From assembly GCA_030628225.1 (NCBI GenBank), contig DAOVRJ010000015.1, positions 1-17,987 of the forward strand: a stretch of 17,987 nucleotides of DNA, written 5' to 3'. Shown in pieces: positions 15,614 through 17,987 of the stretch. The notes beneath the pieces were generated by a model. The model ran no database searches. It was not told the DNA's origin and saw nothing but the letters and a program-made list of their open reading frames with translations. The first letter of the stretch is position 1; each line of letters opens with the position of its first letter. The DNA is from Candidatus Zixiibacteriota bacterium (GTDB lineage Bacteria > SM23-81). The position numbers were made by a program, and so were the translations under genes.

Positions 15614-16102
15614 ATGGCCAACAGAATTTTCCAGTTTCTGATCATCTTCATTCTCTGGCTGCTGCTCACCTGGTCTCTGACTGTGCAGGAGATCATCGTG
15701 GGCGTAGTGGTTGCCTTGCTGCTGAGCATATTGCTCTCTGACGTCTTTGTTCGGGGAGGGGGGAAATTTGTCCAGCCGGCGCGCTACTTCTGGTTTCTGG
15801 TCTATCTGCCGCTTTTCTTCTACTATGTGTTCCGCGCCAACTTTGATGTGGCCTACCGTGTGCTTCATCCGGAGATGCCCATTAGGCCGGGCATCGTCAA
15901 GGTGCGCACTACCCTGAAAAGCGATATGGCAAAAGCCTTTCTGGCGAATTCCATCACCCTGACCCCGGGCACCTTGACCGTGGACATCGTCGGTGATCAC
16001 CTATATGTGCACTGGATCAACATCGTGACCGAGGACCCGCAGGAGGAGACGGAGGTTATCGTCAGGAAGTTCGAGGGTTACCTGAGGAGAATTTTCGAAT
16101 GA
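15614..16102 (+). CDS. mrpE: Na+/H+ antiporter subunit E (MrpE/MbhA)
   Basis: A 162-residue protein with two or three N-terminal membrane helices and a cytoplasmic C-terminal domain. The MrpE signature NSITLTPGTLTVDI followed by LYVHWINI is clear near residues 115-137. It has a structural role in Mrp antiporters and Mbh-type hydrogenases. Start ATG 15614 follows a purine-rich GAGAGAGGGA stretch (15595-15604). Its stop overlaps the start of mrpF as ATGA. Order E-F-G after D matches the standard Mrp operon. Confidence 0.94.
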   Translation: MANRIFQFLIIFILWLLLTWSLTVQEIIVGVVVALLLSILLSDVFVRGGGKFVQPARYFWFLVYLPLFFYYVFRANFDVAYRVLHPEMPIRPGIVKVRTTLKSDMAKAFLANSITLTPGTLTVDIVGDHLYVHWINIVTEDPQEETEVIVRKFEGYLRRIFE

Positions 16103-16353
16103 TCGTGCTGATTATCCTTTTAGTCCTCTGCTGTTTTATGTGCCTGTACCGCATCGGCGCCGGCCCCACTCCACCGGACCGAACCGTAGGTATAGACACC
16201 CTGGGCACTTTGGTGGTCGGTTTTTGTGCCTTCACGGCCATCATCACAGGCAAAGAATGGTACATGAACGTGGCCATTTCCTGGGCTTTGCTGAGCTTTA
16301 TCGGCACCATCGCCCTGGCCAAGTTTTTGGAGGGAAGGGGATTCGATGAGTGA
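16099..16353 (+). CDS. mrpF: Na+/H+ antiporter subunit F (MrpF/MbhB)
   Basis: An 84-residue, three-helix membrane protein with the MrpF motif GAGPTPPDRTVGIDTL (21-36), including the conserved Asp that is proposed to be part of the Na+ path. It overlaps mrpE by 4 bases and mrpG by 8, so the three are very probably co-translated. A GAGGAGA ribosome-binding site at 16084-16090 precedes ATG 16099. Confidence 0.94.
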   Translation: MIVLIILLVLCCFMCLYRIGAGPTPPDRTVGIDTLGTLVVGFCAFTAIITGKEWYMNVAISWALLSFIGTIALAKFLEGRGFDE

Positions 16354-16684
16354 GATCATCGGCATCGTGGTCATCTCCATGGGAGTGGCCTTTGATCTAT
16401 TCGGGTGTATCGGGCTGGTTCGGCTTCCAGACATCTACAATCGCCTTCAGGGAGCCACAAAGTGCGTGACCCTGGGAACCTGTTTGATCCTGCTGGGAGT
16501 TCTGATTCATTCCGGGGGTGCCATGGGCGCCAAGGCTTTGCTCTGTGCCATCTTTATTCTGTTGACTTCACCCACAGGTGCTCATGCCCTGGCCAGAGGT
16601 GCTCATAAGTCCGGAGTTAAACTCTGGGAAGGAAGCGTGATGGACAAGTACGCCGATGATAAAGAGGGAGAGCTGGATCGGTAA
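16346..16684 (+). CDS. mrpG: Na+/H+ antiporter subunit G (MrpG/MbhC)
   Basis: A 112-residue protein with three membrane helices and the MrpG motif GLVRLPDIYNRLQGATKCV (22-40), in which LPD-Y-RL and ATK are conserved. A charged C-terminal tail follows the last helix. ATG 16346 is preceded by GAAGGGG and overlaps the end of mrpF by 8 bases. It completes the set of Mrp subunits in this operon. Confidence 0.94.
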   Translation: MSEIIGIVVISMGVAFDLFGCIGLVRLPDIYNRLQGATKCVTLGTCLILLGVLIHSGGAMGAKALLCAIFILLTSPTGAHALARGAHKSGVKLWEGSVMDKYADDKEGELDR

Positions 16685-16702
16685 TTCTGGGAGGTTGACC
16701 GT

Positions 16703-17317
16703 TTGAGAAAGCCCAAGCTGAGGGAGCTAAAAGAGGCCATCACGGCCGTTATTAAGGGGCCCTATACCAGCAAATTCCCCAAGGAGCCCGCCGTGGTGTC
16801 GGAACGTTTCCGCGGCCTGCCTAAATATCATGAGGATGATTGTGTCCTCTGCGGGGCCTGTGCGGAGGTCTGTCCACCGGGAGCCATCGAGATGATCCAG
16901 GAGCGCCTTGAGGATGGAACTGCGAAACGGCGCATGGTGCTCCATTATGATATCTGTATTTTCTGCGGTCAGTGTCAGCGAGCCTGCATCACAGATAAGG
17001 GAATCATTCTCAGCAACGAATTCGACTTGGCCCTCTTTGATCACACAGAGGCTCTGGAGACGGTGGAGGACGAGCTGCTGGTCTGTGAGGTCTGTGGTGA
17101 GTTCATAACCAGCCGCAAGCACGCTCTGTGGATTGCCCGGAAGCTGGGGCCCATTGCCTACGCTAACCCCAATTTGATCTTGGCTTCTCAGGAGGAGTTG
17201 GGTTTGGTGGACGAGATTGGACCCAGACCAGAGAGACCTTTAAAAAGAAACGACAACATGCGGTTTCTGTGCCCGCGCTGCCGGCGGAATTTAATTCAGA
17301 CGGATGAGTGGGGATAG
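16703..17317 (+). CDS. NuoI/HycF/MbhN-like ferredoxin subunit with C-terminal CxxC pair
   Basis: This 204-residue peripheral-arm iron-sulfur protein has a NuoI-like core with two 4Fe-4S motifs, C47-C50-C53-C57P and C85-C88-C91-C95. It relays electrons to the small subunit's proximal cluster. After the core, residues 128-131 (CEVC) and 190-193 (CPRC) form two CxxC knuckles about 60 residues apart, which could bind zinc or iron as a ribbon or rubredoxin-like site. NuoI itself lacks this extension; HycF-type proteins may carry something comparable. TTG 16703 is the start, with GGGAGG at 16689-16694. Its position after mrpG, distant from the other hydrogenase genes, resembles the mbh order, where mbhN is last. 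Confidence 0.92.
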   Translation: MRKPKLRELKEAITAVIKGPYTSKFPKEPAVVSERFRGLPKYHEDDCVLCGACAEVCPPGAIEMIQERLEDGTAKRRMVLHYDICIFCGQCQRACITDKGIILSNEFDLALFDHTEALETVEDELLVCEVCGEFITSRKHALWIARKLGPIAYANPNLILASQEELGLVDEIGPRPERPLKRNDNMRFLCPRCRRNLIQTDEWG

Positions 17318-17320
17318 ATC

Positions 17321-17791
17321 GTGGTCCTGGCCCAGTTGAGAGAGTGCCTGCGGGGAAAGGTGGTTATCGTCGGAGTAGGTAACTCCTTGAGGGGTGACGA
17401 TGGGTTGGGACCTTGTTTGATCCAACAGCTGCGCAGGAGGGTGACAGCACCTCTTTTTGACTGTGGTTCGGTGCCGGAGAATTTTCTGGGCCCTATCCGC
17501 CGTCAGCATCCAGACACAATTCTGGTGCTGGATGCCGCTGATTTCTCAGCGGACCCTGGTGAGGTGAGGATTTTCGATTCGAATACCTGGCGAGGTGGAG
17601 GGCTGTCCACACATAATTTTTCCCTGGATTTATTTGCCGATCTTCTGGTTGAGAGCACAGGTGCCCGGGTGTATCTGCTAGCTGTTCAACCGAAACAAAT
17701 TGGGTTTGGTCAGGCCATGAGTACCGAGGTGAAAGAGGGTTGCCGAAAGCTCCGGCAATGGTTGTTGTCCTCCCTGGGTGACCAGAGTTGA
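17321..17791 (+). CDS. hydrogenase maturation protease (HycI/HyaD family)
   Basis: This 156-residue Ni-dependent endopeptidase removes the C-terminal tail of a [NiFe]-hydrogenase large subunit once the NiFe centre is inserted. GVGNSLRGDDGLG (18-30) is the family N-terminal motif; the DD at 26-27 is of HycI type, where HybD has DE. Asp71 in LVLDAADF and His98 in STHNF complete the expected nickel-contacting set. Its natural substrate is the large subunit at 9583, which has a 35-residue tail after DPCxxCxxR. GTG 17321 is the start, 3 bases after the ferredoxin stop. Last gene of the operon, 30 bases before the terminator. Confidence 0.94.
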   Translation: MVLAQLRECLRGKVVIVGVGNSLRGDDGLGPCLIQQLRRRVTAPLFDCGSVPENFLGPIRRQHPDTILVLDAADFSADPGEVRIFDSNTWRGGGLSTHNFSLDLFADLLVESTGARVYLLAVQPKQIGFGQAMSTEVKEGCRKLRQWLLSSLGDQS

Positions 17792-17820
17792 TTGCGTCTC
17801 CCATAGTGCTGTTCACTTGT

Positions 17821-17847
17821 GATCTGCCTGCGGGCAGATTTTTTATT
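17821..17847 (+). terminator. intrinsic terminator closing the hydrogenase operon
   Basis: A perfect 7-bp stem, ATCTGCC (17822-17828) with GGCAGAT (17833-17839), encloses the loop TGCG. A run of T follows (17839-17844, then ATT). G17821 and T17840 can add a wobble pair. It lies 30 bases after the protease stop codon, as expected for a Rho-independent terminator on the + strand. Confidence 0.9.
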
Positions 17848-17987
17848 GTCACGGTCTGCCCCGATGAGACTGGACACCATAAATTAAGGGACAGGCCGGG
17901 TCGATATGCGCAAATTTCTCTTGTTTTCTTCCCCTTAAGGTGTTATTATTTGAAATATTCCGGTCTGGTTAACGGATAGGGAGACAT

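Noticed and set aside
17788-17979. 63-codon + strand open frame after the protease gene
   Set aside because: It overlaps the protease stop, runs through the terminator hairpin, has no ribosome-binding site and shows no recognisable protein features.
17848-17987. Possible mobile-element end or promoter for a next gene in the A+T-rich 3' flank, around GAGACTGGACACC and TTGAAA
   Set aside because: The GGACACC...AAGGGACAG stretch looks vaguely like some transposon ends, but there is no transposase or partner repeat in the window. No -10 box at correct spacing follows TTGAAA. A possible start codon at the very edge cannot be confirmed.
1-17987. CRISPR arrays, tRNA or rRNA genes, riboswitches, insertion sequences
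   Set aside because: I saw no direct-repeat arrays, cloverleaf or rRNA-like segments, transposase genes or leader structures. The window is almost wholly protein-coding.

Overview
The window carries two adjacent gene clusters on the + strand, both built from complex I / membrane-bound hydrogenase parts. The organism looks like an anaerobic, fermentative or syntrophic bacterium. Shine-Dalgarno sequences precede most genes, GTG and TTG starts are common, there is a consensus sigma70-type promoter and a bacterial intrinsic terminator, and no oxygen-dependent enzyme is present. The lineage cannot be fixed from the sequence. From memory, a [NiFe]-hydrogenase / Na+/H+ antiporter supercomplex called 'Hun' has been reported in Atribacteria, some Firmicutes and Thermotogae, and the main operon here resembles it. 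I could not check that comparison.

Region 1 (1-3405) is the 3' end of a cluster that starts outside the window. It holds the tail of a NuoC-like (30 kDa) subunit, a doubtful 21-codon ORF, a NuoD-like (49 kDa) subunit without any of the four nickel-binding cysteines, and an unusual fusion of a NuoI-like two-cluster ferredoxin to a GltD/NfnB-type FAD/NAD(P) oxidoreductase. This region is visibly more A+T-rich than the rest. It probably encodes the peripheral arm of a non-hydrogenase complex I relative that exchanges electrons between ferredoxin, NAD(P)H and an unknown acceptor.

Region 2 (3402-17845) is one 18-gene operon. It starts at an extended -10 promoter with a perfect TTGACA/TATAAT pair, whose -35 box overlaps the stop codon of region 1. 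It ends at a hairpin-plus-T-run terminator. In order it encodes: a HydB/AsrA-like iron-sulfur protein and a HydG/AsrB-like flavoprotein (a sulfhydrogenase-type NAD(P)H module); a degenerate molybdopterin-family protein; a four-cluster HycB-like ferredoxin; NuoH-, NuoB- and NuoC-like subunits and a true group 4 [NiFe]-hydrogenase large subunit; a NuoL-like antiporter subunit; an MrpA C-terminal (MbhD+MbhE) protein; MrpB, MrpC, MrpD, MrpE, MrpF and MrpG; a NuoI-like ferredoxin with an extra CxxC pair; and a HycI-type maturation protease.

Inferred working model: electrons enter from NAD(P)H at the flavoprotein or from ferredoxin, pass through a long chain of iron-sulfur clusters to the NiFe site and reduce protons to H2 (or run in reverse). 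The NuoH/NuoL/MrpA-G membrane arm couples this to Na+ or H+ movement. Most genes overlap or are separated by fewer than 50 bases, which fits production as one complex. No hyp maturation genes lie in the window, so the NiFe cofactor must be built from elsewhere; only the final protease is encoded here.
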